NCBI RefSeq assembly: GCF_003258515.1
Contig: NZ_QGEH01000001.1
Coordinates: 1,488,001 to 1,552,000 of the forward strand
Direction of reading: 5' to 3'
DNA from: Marinobacter bohaiensis
Lineage (GTDB): Bacteria > Pseudomonadota > Gammaproteobacteria > Pseudomonadales > Oleiphilaceae
Length of the DNA stretch: 64,000 bases
The stretch's first letter is position 1, and the number at the start of each line of letters is the position of its first letter. The notes under the pieces were generated by a model. That model did no database searches. It was given only the letters and a program-made list of their open reading frames with translations, and was not told the origin of the DNA. Position numbers and translations under genes: made by a program. Shown one piece after another: positions 18,954 to 26,810 of this stretch.

Positions 18954-20084
18954 ATGTCCGATCTACAGGCGTTAGCCGATAAGAAGAAAGAAATCATTGC
19001 GCGTTTTTCCGCCAAAAGTAATGCCATTGCCCTCTGGCAACTGCTCACCACTCTGGTTCCGTATGGTCTGTTCTGGTATCTGGCCGTCGAGAGCGTTGCG
19101 GTCTCCTGGTGGCTCACCGCGGGCTGTATCGGCGTCCTGTGCCTGTTCCTGCTCCGTGTCTTCGTACTGATGCACGATTGCGGCCATAACGCGCTGTTCG
19201 ATAAGATCGCCTACAACCGGCGCGCCGGATTCCTGCTCGGCGTGGTTTGCGGCATGCCGCAGTACGTGTGGTCGAAGAATCACGCTTTCCACCATGCCAC
19301 CAACGGGAACTGGGATCAGTACCGTGGGCCGCTGGCGACGCTGTCGCTGGATGAATTCAACGCGCTGACACCGGCCCAGCAGACCCGCTACCGCCTGATG
19401 CGTCACATTGCCGTGGCGCCGCTGGGTGGCTTCCTCTACCTGATATTCAACCCGCGCTACACCTGGCTTAAAGGCAGCCTGGCGCTGCTTGCCTTTATCC
19501 TGCGCGGCAAACTGCGCCAGCCGACGCGGTCGATGCGCTCGATCGCCGGTGAGTTCCAGCCACGTTACTGGAAGACCTGGAAGGACTACCGGCACATGAC
19601 CGCCAACAACCTGGTGCTGCTGAGCCTCTGGGCGCTGATGTGCGCGGCGGTCGGGCCGTTGGTCTTCTTCGTCATCTATCTGACCAGTCTGTCGCTGTCC
19701 GGTGCTGGCGGGATCATTCTGTTTACGGTGCAGCACAACTTCGAGGATTCCTGGGCGGCGGACGAGTCCAACTGGGATTACAGCCGGGCCGCCGTCGAAG
19801 GCACCAGCTTCCTGGTCCTGCCGGGCTGGCTGAACTGGTTCACCGCCGATATCGCCTACCATCACGTCCACCACCTGTCGGCGTCGATTCCGAACTACCG
19901 GCTGGCCGAGTGTCATCGGGCCTATGCCCACCTGTTTGCGGACGTCACGCGGATTACCCTGCGCGATGTGCCCAAAGCCTTGCGCAATAACCTGTGGGAT
20001 CGCGATCACCACCGGATCACATCCTTTGAAGCGGTGGAGCGGCGTGTGTCCGGGTTCGGGGTGTTGTCCAAAACGTCTGCCTAG
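18954..20084 (+). CDS. Membrane fatty acid desaturase
   Basis: Integral-membrane di-iron desaturase of 376 residues. The three histidine boxes are HDCGH (74-78), HAFHH (110-114) and HHVHH (about 303), with hydrophobic segments between them. The boxes and length fit acyl-lipid/acyl-CoA desaturases of the DesA/FADS-like group. The ATG at 18954 gives the start MSDLQALADKKKEIIARF. The region before it has a hairpin, but the regulator is not evident. An acetyltransferase follows after 59 bp. Confidence 0.9.
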   Translation: MSDLQALADKKKEIIARFSAKSNAIALWQLLTTLVPYGLFWYLAVESVAVSWWLTAGCIGVLCLFLLRVFVLMHDCGHNALFDKIAYNRRAGFLLGVVCGMPQYVWSKNHAFHHATNGNWDQYRGPLATLSLDEFNALTPAQQTRYRLMRHIAVAPLGGFLYLIFNPRYTWLKGSLALLAFILRGKLRQPTRSMRSIAGEFQPRYWKTWKDYRHMTANNLVLLSLWALMCAAVGPLVFFVIYLTSLSLSGAGGIILFTVQHNFEDSWAADESNWDYSRAAVEGTSFLVLPGWLNWFTADIAYHHVHHLSASIPNYRLAECHRAYAHLFADVTRITLRDVPKALRNNLWDRDHHRITSFEAVERRVSGFGVLSKTSA

Positions 20085-20143
20085 GACGGTCCGTCCTGCT
20101 AGACTGGCCCGATTGACGTTGCCAACCGGACCAGGAGGTCACG

Positions 20144-20719
20144 ATGACCAAGAGCCCCACGGAAAAACAAAAAATGCTGGCGGGCGAGCTGTACAGCGCC
20201 AAGGACCCGGAGCTGATGGCGGATCAGCGCCGCGCCCGCCTGCTGACCCGGGCCCTCAATGCCAGCTCACCGGACCAGCAGGCTGAGCGGACCCGCCTCA
20301 TTGGCGAGTTGATCGGATCGGCCGGCGAGGGCGTCTGGATCGAGCCGCCGTTCTACTGCGACTACGGCAGCCACATCACGCTGGGGCGTGACGTTTTCTT
20401 CAACTTCAACTGTGTCGTGCTGGACGTCTGCCCGGTGACCATCGGCAATCACGTGCTGTTCGGCCCGGCGGTGCAGATCTACACCGCGACACATCCTCTC
20501 TCTGCCGCCGAGCGCCGCACGGGCCTGGAGTCCGGCAAGCCAGTCGCCATCGATGACGACGTCTGGGTGGGCGGCGGTGCCATCATCTGTCCCGGAGTGT
20601 CCATCGGCGCGCGTTCCGTCATCGGGGCAGGCAGCGTTGTTACCGGGGACATTCCTGCCGACGTATTTGCCGCCGGCAATCCCTGCCGCGTGATCCGTTC
20701 CATTGGCGCCGACGACTGA
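20144..20719 (+). CDS. Sugar O-acetyltransferase (Maa/LacA/NodL type)
   Basis: Left-handed beta-helix acetyltransferase of 191 residues. The N-terminal Maa domain (EKQKMLAGELYSAKDPELMA) is followed by hexapeptide repeats and the catalytic His region YTATHPLSAAERRTG. The C-terminus (DVWVGGGAIICPGVSIGARS) is typical of maltose/galactoside acetyltransferases. It acetylates sugars with acetyl-CoA in the cytoplasm. Ribosome site CAGGAGGT lies 8 bp upstream. Confidence 0.9.
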   Translation: MTKSPTEKQKMLAGELYSAKDPELMADQRRARLLTRALNASSPDQQAERTRLIGELIGSAGEGVWIEPPFYCDYGSHITLGRDVFFNFNCVVLDVCPVTIGNHVLFGPAVQIYTATHPLSAAERRTGLESGKPVAIDDDVWVGGGAIICPGVSIGARSVIGAGSVVTGDIPADVFAAGNPCRVIRSIGADD

Positions 20720-20725
20720 CCGGCG

Positions 20726-21286
20726 TCAGCTCGTTGGGTAGTCCGCCAGCGGGCTGTTGCCGGGCAGGAAGCGGGTGGGCGTGCGCCAGCGGTTAAAACT
20801 CAGCAGGCGTGCCCGCATGCGTCGCACGTGGCTGCCTTCCCAGTAGACATGTCGGCACCCGGGACAGTGGCAAAAGACTCGACGGTCACCGGCTTCCTCC
20901 AGGTCGTTACCCGGCAGTTGACCGGCTCGCAGCGGCGTATTGCAGCGTTTGCAGCGGGAGAATGGATCGTGCAGCCAGTTCAGGTTCAGTCGGCGGGTCA
21001 GCTCGCGGAAATTCGCATCCATACCGTTGGATTCAAGCAACAGCACGTAGTGCGGGGCGTTGCGGTGCAGCTCAAGTTCCCGATCCCGGGTGATCAGCCA
21101 GCGGTTCTCGCGGATCGCGGTGCCCAGCACGTCCCGATCCTGAGTGCCGCTGGCGGGGGAGGTGGTGTCGTAGCCGGCCACGCGCAGCCATTGGCCGAAG
21201 CCCCGCAGCATCTCGTCGCACAGAAAACGTGGCGCTTCCAGCGGGCAAAGCGCTCCTTCAATCCAGCGCGTTCGTCGTCCCGTCAT
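20726..21286 (-). CDS. Mut7-C RNase-domain protein with zinc-ribbon
   Basis: Protein of 186 residues of the Mut7-C/DUF5615-like PIN-related family. An N-terminal acidic motif (RFLCDEMLRGFGQWLRVAGY, about 20-39) and ITRDREL precede two cysteine pairs (CKRC and CPGC, separated by about 30 residues) that likely bind zinc. The family is predicted to act on RNA, but activity is rarely shown. It is convergent with the acetyltransferase. A perfect 18-bp dyad lies just upstream. Confidence 0.8.
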   Translation of the reverse strand: MTGRRTRWIEGALCPLEAPRFLCDEMLRGFGQWLRVAGYDTTSPASGTQDRDVLGTAIRENRWLITRDRELELHRNAPHYVLLLESNGMDANFRELTRRLNLNWLHDPFSRCKRCNTPLRAGQLPGNDLEEAGDRRVFCHCPGCRHVYWEGSHVRRMRARLLSFNRWRTPTRFLPGNSPLADYPTS

Positions 21287-21313
21287 GCCTGCCCTGTCGA
21301 AATTCTAATCAGG

Positions 21314-21331
21314 TGTTAACCCAGGTTAACA
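21314..21331. promoter_or_regulatory. Palindrome upstream of the Mut7-C gene
   Basis: 18-bp dyad TGTTAACCCAGGTTAACA (perfect 8-bp arms, 2-bp centre), 27 bp upstream of the Mut7-C start on its strand. Probable operator; the binding protein is not identified. Confidence 0.5.
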
Positions 21332-21587
21332 GTCTCTCCCGGGTCGCCTGGAGACGCTCCAGGTCCTGCTCAGGTATACGAACAAACCTCTTTCTTTTCC
21401 CAGTATTGCCCCGGTAGACCTTGGACGACAAGGGGAAGGGAGCCGTTGCTGATCCACTGGGACGCTGACCTGTTGGCGTCGGTATAGAGGTTTTCGACCG
21501 GCTCGTGGCTATCAGCGGCGTCGGCTTTATTTACAGTGCATCTGTGTTTCATCCTTAAAACCCAGTGAAAACAGTGGCCTGAGGACA

Positions 21588-21603
21588 TGGCACCGGTTTC
21601 GCA
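21588..21603 (+). promoter_or_regulatory. Sigma-54 promoter of the PEP-CTERM gene
   Basis: TGGCAC-N5-TCGCA, one mismatch from the -24/-12 consensus TGGCAC-N5-TTGCA. The invariant GG (21589-21590) and GC (21601-21602) are separated by exactly 10 bp. The predicted start of transcription is near 21614, about 30 bp before the ATG. An enhancer-binding protein is required, and none is encoded in this window. Confidence 0.8.
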
Positions 21604-21643
21604 TTGAGCCAGGGGAATTTCTTTCAAGGAAGGAGTAAGAATC

Positions 21644-22339
21644 ATGAAGTTGCGTGCATCCCTAGCAGTTGCGTTGATGTGTTCCGGTCTCTGGGCCGCC
21701 GATCTGTCGGCCGCCGAGATCAGCGCATCGGATATCGTGTCAGGGTCGGCCGGTGGTATCAGCTTTACCGCGAGCGGCGGTTCACTGGGTCTGAAAACCG
21801 TTGACGGTGTGACCGGTGCCGGTGTTAGCACGGGCGCTGGTGGCAATGAAATCGATGTTGGACAAAGTGTTACCGCGTCATCCGACACGGGCTTCACCTT
21901 TGAAGGCACGACACTGGCCTTCCTGTTCGACGGCCCGGAACACGGTGACTACGAAGAAGTGGCCAGTCTGACCGCGACCTTCCTGGGCGGCGGTTCCAGC
22001 ACGGCTACCATCCAGAACACCTACACCAGCACCAACGACCTGGTGCTTGAGCTGTTCATTGACGGTGTGCTCAGCAACAGCCTGATCCTCGGCGCAACCG
22101 AGGCGGTTGCCGGTGCGGCAGCGACCGTGGACCTGGGCGCACTGTTCGGTACCGAAGTGCTGTCCTCGCTGTCCTATGAGGCGCTGGCTTCCAGCGATTG
22201 CGGCGCGGGCAGCTGTAACAACCAGAGCGATTTCTCAATCGCCAGCATGTCCGCAACCTCCGTTCCGGAACCGGCCACCCTGGCGCTGCTGGGTCTGGGG
22301 CTGGCAGGCCTCGGCGCGACCCGTCGCCGCAAAGCCTGA
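21644..22339 (+). CDS. PEP-CTERM sorting-domain exported protein
   Basis: Secreted protein of 231 residues. It has a signal peptide (MKLRASLAVALMCSGLWA, cleavage after about residue 25) and a low-complexity Ser/Gly/Thr-rich, Cys-poor beta-type body. The C-terminal sorting signal has VPEPATLALLGLGLAGL followed by a short Arg-rich tail. Such proteins are cut by exosortase, commonly in species making exopolysaccharide. No exosortase is nearby. The gene is alone, between a sigma-54 promoter and a strong terminator. The function of the body is unknown. Confidence 0.9.
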   Translation: MKLRASLAVALMCSGLWAADLSAAEISASDIVSGSAGGISFTASGGSLGLKTVDGVTGAGVSTGAGGNEIDVGQSVTASSDTGFTFEGTTLAFLFDGPEHGDYEEVASLTATFLGGGSSTATIQNTYTSTNDLVLELFIDGVLSNSLILGATEAVAGAAATVDLGALFGTEVLSSLSYEALASSDCGAGSCNNQSDFSIASMSATSVPEPATLALLGLGLAGLGATRRRKA

Positions 22340-22359
22340 TCACTCGGGCGCCACAGACG

Positions 22360-22388
22360 AAAATGGGGCCATCTGTTGGCCCCATTTT
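22360..22388. terminator. Bidirectional terminator between PEP-CTERM gene and DUF1338 gene
   Basis: Perfect 12-bp stem AAAATGGGGCCA / TGGCCCCATTTT with a 5-base loop. Flanking A and T runs make it usable on both strands. It separates two convergent genes. Confidence 0.9.
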
Positions 22389-22418
22389 CGTATCCGCTCC
22401 CGGCAGCTGTGCTGACGA

Positions 22419-23225
22419 TCACATCCCGGCGTCGGTGCTCTCGAAGATCTTGTCGGCCGATGCGGCCACAAAGCCGGAATAGAGTTGGCCATCCGGCTTG
22501 GGGTAGCGCAGGGCGAACTCGTAGAAGCAGCTGGGGATCGTTGCCTTCTGATCCCGGAAGGATACCTCCACTCTGTCCGCCATGGTCGAGGACTGCTCCA
22601 GCAGCTCTTCCGGCGATCCCTTGATCTCCCCGCCCGAGCTGTTGAGGGTGTAGCCCTCGTCTTTCAGAAGCTGGTTCACTTCCTCCAATGTCCTGAACTG
22701 CTTGAGCTGATTCACGCTGACCGTGAAATGGTTGGCGCGATAGCCCCAGGCCGACATCCAGGCGGCGTACTCGCTCTCATCCAGCAGTTGCTTGTAGGTA
22801 GCGTAATCCACCTGCCAGTGGGTACCGGAGTACAGGAAGTCATCAGCGGTGACGGCCTCGTCAGGCACCTGGTCCACCATCTCGTGGACGGCCTTCTGCA
22901 GCTCCGGCGAGAACTGCTCAACCAGCAGCTCGGAAATGAATACCTTGGGGGCGGTCGGGTCTTCGTGCTCGAAGTGCCTGGCGTAGAGTTTCTTGGCCTC
23001 GAAGTGGTACTCGCCACCTTCCGTGTAGCCCAGGGCCAGGAAATGCGCGGCCAGTTTGTCCAGGTTTACCCTGTCCAGGTTGAATGTGCGCAGGGCGATG
23101 TGGTCGTTGACGATCTCGCTGCCCTGGGTACCGCCGAGGATGCGATGGATTTCCTCCGCTTTCGGGGTCACTTCGCGGTAGTTGTTCCACAGATTCTCGA
23201 AAAGGGTATCGCGGTCAGAGTGCAT
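22419..23225 (-). CDS. DUF1338 (HglS-like 2-oxoadipate dioxygenase fold) protein
   Basis: Cytoplasmic protein of 268 residues of the DUF1338 family. The founding enzyme HglS turns 2-oxoadipate into D-2-hydroxyglutarate using a vicinal-oxygen-chelate iron site. Plausible metal ligands are present: His in NDHIALRTF (about residue 38), His in RANHFTVSVN (about 165) and Glu in CFYEFALRYP (about 244). It is much shorter than HglS (about 460 residues). Its start ATG overlaps the astA stop by 11 bp (ATGCACTCTGA), so it is translationally coupled to arginine catabolism. The substrate is not known. Confidence 0.8.
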   Translation of the reverse strand: MHSDRDTLFENLWNNYREVTPKAEEIHRILGGTQGSEIVNDHIALRTFNLDRVNLDKLAAHFLALGYTEGGEYHFEAKKLYARHFEHEDPTAPKVFISELLVEQFSPELQKAVHEMVDQVPDEAVTADDFLYSGTHWQVDYATYKQLLDESEYAAWMSAWGYRANHFTVSVNQLKQFRTLEEVNQLLKDEGYTLNSSGGEIKGSPEELLEQSSTMADRVEVSFRDQKATIPSCFYEFALRYPKPDGQLYSGFVAASADKIFESTDAGM

Positions 23226-24351
23226 ACTTGAGCTCCTGTTGCTGTTGGGACTGCGAAGTGGTGGTCGCGCTGTCGGTACTGGGCAGGCCGCGGTTGGCAG
23301 CCACCGCCATCGGGATGAAACGCGCGTTGCCACCATCGCGCAGCCCCAGGGATTCGGCGAGTGCTGACGGTAGTTGTAGCAGGTTATGCTGTGGCAGGTA
23401 GCTGGCCTGGTCGGTCACGGTGGCGCGGAAGCTCCGCACGTCGGCGTTGGCAATGAGGAACGCCTGACTGCTTTGATCCGCCCGGGGCTTGAAGGCGGAG
23501 GTGCCGTCCTCGATCACCTGGACGCGACAGGCGACGGAATCCGCTACGCTGTGGATCCGGTCGCGTTCGGCCTCCACGGTCGGGCCTGCGTCGAACAGGT
23601 CGACATAGCCCTTGTGGCGAAAGCCTTCCGCTTCAAGCATCTTCAGTGCCGGCCGGGTCTTGTCATGAACCTGGCCAATCACGGACTGGGCCTCGGGGCT
23701 CAGCAAGTGCGTGTAGAGCGGGTACTTGGGCATCAGCTCGGCGATGAAGCCGTTGTTGCCGGCGCCCACCAGCTGCGTCACCTGACCGAACTCCAGGTCC
23801 ACAAAATGGTGGCGCAGCCAGTTCCAGAAGGGCGATTCGCCGTTGTCGCAGGAGACTCCGCGCATCTCGGCGATGACGGTGTCGGCAAAGCGCTCCGGAT
23901 GCTGGGCCATGAACAGGAAGCGCACCTTGGAGAGCAGTTTGCCGGCGTTGGGGCGGCGGAACTGCGGGCGCAGATAGAGGGTGCAGATCTCCGAGCAACC
24001 GGTGTAGTGGTTGCACATATTGAGCACGTCTACCCGCTTGAACAGGCCCAGTTCGCGGGAATGATGCACCACCTGACTCTTGTGATAATGGTACAGCGGG
24101 CTGTTCAGGCCGACACTTGCTTCGATGCCGGTGGTGCCGATCACCTCGCCGGAGTCGGGATCTTCCAGCACGAACAGGTAGCCCTCGTCGCCGGGTAACG
24201 ATACCTCGGCGTCGAAGCTGTCGATGGAATGCTGGATCTTCTGCACCAGGAAATCCCGGTCGTCCACCAGTGAGGTGAAGCCAGGGCCGGATTCCTTCGC
24301 AATCGCCTGCAAGGCCGGCAGATCCCTGTGCTCAATCGGGCGAATGATCAT
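23215..24351 (-). CDS. astA: Arginine N-succinyltransferase
   Basis: Enzyme of 378 residues that succinylates arginine as the first step of the AST pathway. The GNAT-like fold starts with MIIRPIEHRDLPALQAIAKE and contains HYTGCSEICTLYLRPQFRR (about 115-133) and GLRDGGNARFIPMA near the C-terminus. It is about 30 residues longer than typical AstA because of a Ser/Thr/Gln-rich tail. The frame extends upstream to 24963 but overlaps astC antisense-free sequence, so the ATG at 24351 is chosen. It lies 20 bp after astC and overlaps the DUF1338 gene. Confidence 0.9.
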   Translation of the reverse strand: MIIRPIEHRDLPALQAIAKESGPGFTSLVDDRDFLVQKIQHSIDSFDAEVSLPGDEGYLFVLEDPDSGEVIGTTGIEASVGLNSPLYHYHKSQVVHHSRELGLFKRVDVLNMCNHYTGCSEICTLYLRPQFRRPNAGKLLSKVRFLFMAQHPERFADTVIAEMRGVSCDNGESPFWNWLRHHFVDLEFGQVTQLVGAGNNGFIAELMPKYPLYTHLLSPEAQSVIGQVHDKTRPALKMLEAEGFRHKGYVDLFDAGPTVEAERDRIHSVADSVACRVQVIEDGTSAFKPRADQSSQAFLIANADVRSFRATVTDQASYLPQHNLLQLPSALAESLGLRDGGNARFIPMAVAANRGLPSTDSATTTSQSQQQQELKYAL

Positions 24352-24371
24352 GGTGCGTCCTCCGCGTCGCT

Positions 24372-25592
24372 TCAGCCGGCTTTCGCCACCTGGCCGAACA
24401 GCTTGTCGATGGCCGCCTCGAAGCGGTTCAGACCTTCTTCGATGTCGGCTTCCGGAATCAGCAGGGACGGCGTGAAGCGCACGACGTTGGCGCCGGCCAC
24501 CAGGCACAGCAGCCCCTCGCTCATCGCCGCCTGCAGGATCTCTTTGGCGCGTCCGGCGTGCTCGTCCACCAGTTCCGCACCGATCAGCAGGCCTTTGCCG
24601 CGAACCTCCCTGAAGATGCCGTAGCGGGCGTTGATCGACGCCAGGCCAGCCTTGAACAGGTCGTGGCGCTTGCGCACACCGGCCAGCAGGGTCAGGTCGT
24701 TGACCGTATCGAACGTGGCTTCGGCCACGGCACAGGCCAGCGGGTTGCCGCCGTAGGTGGAACCGTGGGTGCCGGGTTTCAGGTGGCTGGCAATGGCGGC
24801 GGTGGTCAGCATGGCGCCAATGGGAAAGCCGGCGCCCAGGGCCTTGGCGGTGGTCAGGATGTCCGGGGTGACGCCGCTGTCCATGTAGGCGTAGAGGTGG
24901 CCTGTGCGGCCCACGCCGGTCTGGACTTCGTCGAAGATCAGCAGGGCGTTGTGCTTGTCGCACAGCTGCCGCACGCCCCGGATGAACTCGGGGTCGGCGT
25001 CGATGATGCCGCCTTCGCCCTGCAGCGGCTCCATCATCACGGCGCAGGTCTTGTCGGAAATGACCGCCTCCAGGCTGGCCAGGTCGTTATAGACGGCGTG
25101 ATGGATGGCGCCCGGCTTGGGGCCGAAACCGTCGGAATAGGCCTTCTGCCCACCTACGCTCACCGCGAAGAAGGTGCGGCCGTGGAAGCTGCGTTCGAAG
25201 GAAATGATGTCGCTCTTGTCTTCGCCGTACTCGTTGAACGCCCAGCGACGGGCCAGCTTGAGGGCCGCTTCGTTGGCTTCGGTGCCGGAATTGGCGAAGT
25301 AGACGCGCTCGGCAAAGGTGGCGTCGGTCAGCTTCTTAGCCAGACGCAGGGCCGGTTCGTTGGTCATCACGTTGGCCAGGTGCCAGACTCGCTCGCTCTG
25401 CTCCTGCAGGGCCCTGACCGGCGCCGGATGACAGTGGCCCAGGCAGCTCACCGCAATACCGCCGGCGAAGTCGATGAACTCGCGGCCTTCCTGATCCCAG
25501 ACGCGGGAGCCTTCGCCACGAACCGGAATGACTTCGGGCGGGGCGTAGTTGGGCACCATGACGTCATCAAAAAGAGCGCGATTGACTTCCAT
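24372..25592 (-). CDS. astC: Succinylornithine/acetylornithine aminotransferase
   Basis: Class III PLP transaminase of 406 residues. The PLP lysine is K250 ([15 protein letters not shown]), the ring-binding Asp is D221 (IFDEVQTG), and [15 protein letters not shown] (101-115) is the phosphate site. It transfers the amino group of N2-succinylornithine in arginine breakdown, and relatives also act as ArgD. The adjacent astA favours AstC. It is the first gene of astC-astA-DUF1338; astD, astB and astE are not in the window. Confidence 0.88.
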   Translation of the reverse strand: MEVNRALFDDVMVPNYAPPEVIPVRGEGSRVWDQEGREFIDFAGGIAVSCLGHCHPAPVRALQEQSERVWHLANVMTNEPALRLAKKLTDATFAERVYFANSGTEANEAALKLARRWAFNEYGEDKSDIISFERSFHGRTFFAVSVGGQKAYSDGFGPKPGAIHHAVYNDLASLEAVISDKTCAVMMEPLQGEGGIIDADPEFIRGVRQLCDKHNALLIFDEVQTGVGRTGHLYAYMDSGVTPDILTTAKALGAGFPIGAMLTTAAIASHLKPGTHGSTYGGNPLACAVAEATFDTVNDLTLLAGVRKRHDLFKAGLASINARYGIFREVRGKGLLIGAELVDEHAGRAKEILQAAMSEGLLCLVAGANVVRFTPSLLIPEADIEEGLNRFEAAIDKLFGQVAKAG

Positions 25593-25694
25593 TGCGAAAA
25601 CCTCGTTTTTCAGGGGGTTGGGGCCGCCAGTTCAGCCGTCTTTGAAGATTGTTGGCCATATTATGAAGTGGGGTAGTGTCACTTTGCAGCGTTA

Positions 25695-25718
25695 AAAGCA
25701 TCGAATTAGCGATGCTTT
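25695..25718. promoter_or_regulatory. Inverted repeat in the astC / Lrp-type regulator divergent promoter
   Basis: Perfect 9-bp arms AAAGCATCG / CGATGCTTT with a 6-base spacer, midway between the two start codons (25592 minus, 25768 plus). It fits an operator for the adjacent Lrp/AsnC-type regulator. The link is inference from position. Confidence 0.5.
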
Positions 25719-25767
25719 ATGGCAAAATGATCACCAAAACGATCAATACGCCCATACTGGAGACGAA

Positions 25768-26205
25768 ATGGACAAGCCCGTCAGCGCCCAGGACCAGCGA
25801 TTGCTGCTGCTGTTGCGCCAGAACGCCCGGACCAGTGTGTCGGAACTGGCACGGGCCCTGAATCTGTCGCGCTCAACGGTGCAGAACCGGATTGCCCGGC
25901 TCGAAGCCAACGGCGTGATCAAGGGCTATTCGCTGGAACTGGGGGGTGCCTACTCCACCAACCGGGTGGAAGCGCATGTGTCGATCAAGGTGCGCCAGAA
26001 ACTGACCGCGCGGACCAACGCCGCGCTGGAGCAGATCCATCACGTGGCGCAGCTGTTCTCGGTCAGTGGCGAATACGACCTGATCGCCATCGTACAGGCG
26101 CAGTCGCTGGAAGAACTCAGCACCGTACTCGATGACATCGGTAATCTGGAGGGGGTGGAGCGGACCAATTCCGCCGTGGTGCTGGAGACCAAGTTCAAGC
26201 GTTAG
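25768..26205 (+). CDS. Lrp/AsnC-family transcriptional regulator
   Basis: Regulator of 145 residues with an AsnC-type HTH (about 5-60; NARTSVSELARALNLSRSTV and then NRIARLEANGVIKGYSLELG) and a C-terminal RAM domain (about 68-140) that binds amino acids and builds octamers. It is divergent from astC with a central inverted repeat, so it probably senses arginine or a related amino acid and controls the ast genes. Its stop overlaps the MarR gene tail-to-tail by 11 bp. Confidence 0.9.
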   Translation: MDKPVSAQDQRLLLLLRQNARTSVSELARALNLSRSTVQNRIARLEANGVIKGYSLELGGAYSTNRVEAHVSIKVRQKLTARTNAALEQIHHVAQLFSVSGEYDLIAIVQAQSLEELSTVLDDIGNLEGVERTNSAVVLETKFKR

Positions 26206-26692
26206 TGCGATCCAGCCCCTCCAGCAGTTTGCCCAGCAGATCGTTGAGACGCTTCTGCTCGTTGCGGGTAAGGGCGGTCAGCGCCCGGGCCTCGTTATCC
26301 ACGTGCAGCGGCACGATGCGGTTGATGAGTGCCAGCCCGTCATCGGACAGACTGACCAGCATGCCGCGGCGATCTTCCGGATTCGGTGTGCGCCGTATCA
26401 GACCCGCTTTTTCCAGCCGGTCGAGCCGGTTGGTCATCCCGCCCGAGGAGATCATCAGCGCCTCGAACAGCTGGGTAGGACCCAGTGAGTAAGGCTCGCC
26501 CGAGCGCCGCAGTGTGGCCAGTACGTCGAATTCCCCCTGGTGGAGTCCGTGGGATTTGAAGAACGGATCCAGGTAATCCCGCGTGATCTGGCGGGTCGCG
26601 GCGCCTAACCGGCCCAGCAGTTCCATCGGGAGCAGATCCAGCTCCGGCATTTCCGTCTGCCACTGATCCGTGGCCAGCTTTACACGACTCAT
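26195..26692 (-). CDS. MarR-family transcriptional regulator
   Basis: Regulator of 165 residues with the MarR winged HTH (SLGPTQLFEALMISSGGMTN, about 82-101; then RLEKAGLIRRTPNPEDRRG) and flanking dimer helices. The start at 26692 follows GAGGCACA. An extension to 26776 would cross the operator region and is unlikely. Two perfect dyads lie between it and the divergent EamA gene, which it probably represses together with itself. Confidence 0.9.
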   Translation of the reverse strand: MSRVKLATDQWQTEMPELDLLPMELLGRLGAATRQITRDYLDPFFKSHGLHQGEFDVLATLRRSGEPYSLGPTQLFEALMISSGGMTNRLDRLEKAGLIRRTPNPEDRRGMLVSLSDDGLALINRIVPLHVDNEARALTALTRNEQKRLNDLLGKLLEGLDRTNA

Positions 26693-26703
26693 TGTGCCTC
26701 TTT

Positions 26704-26747
26704 TTATCTTGGTGTTAAGATAAATTTTATCTTGATGATGAGATAAA
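26704..26747. promoter_or_regulatory. Two tandem MarR operator dyads
   Basis: Dyad 1 (26704-26723) is TTATCTT-N6-AAGATAA. Dyad 2 (26726-26747) is TTTATCT-N8-AGATAAA. Both have perfect 7-bp arms and sit in the 118-bp divergent promoter of the marR and eamA genes. The TATCTTGAT core is common in MarR-family sites. Confidence 0.75.
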
Positions 26748-26810
26748 TGTGATTCGGCCCGGACGAGCGTTGCCAACGAACTCGTCTCGACGCCAAGATT
26801 CTGGAGATCA

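Noticed and set aside
24352-24963. Extension of the astA frame upstream to 24963
   Set aside because: The added part overlaps the astC gene out of frame and has no family similarity; the ATG at 24351 gives the normal AstA start.
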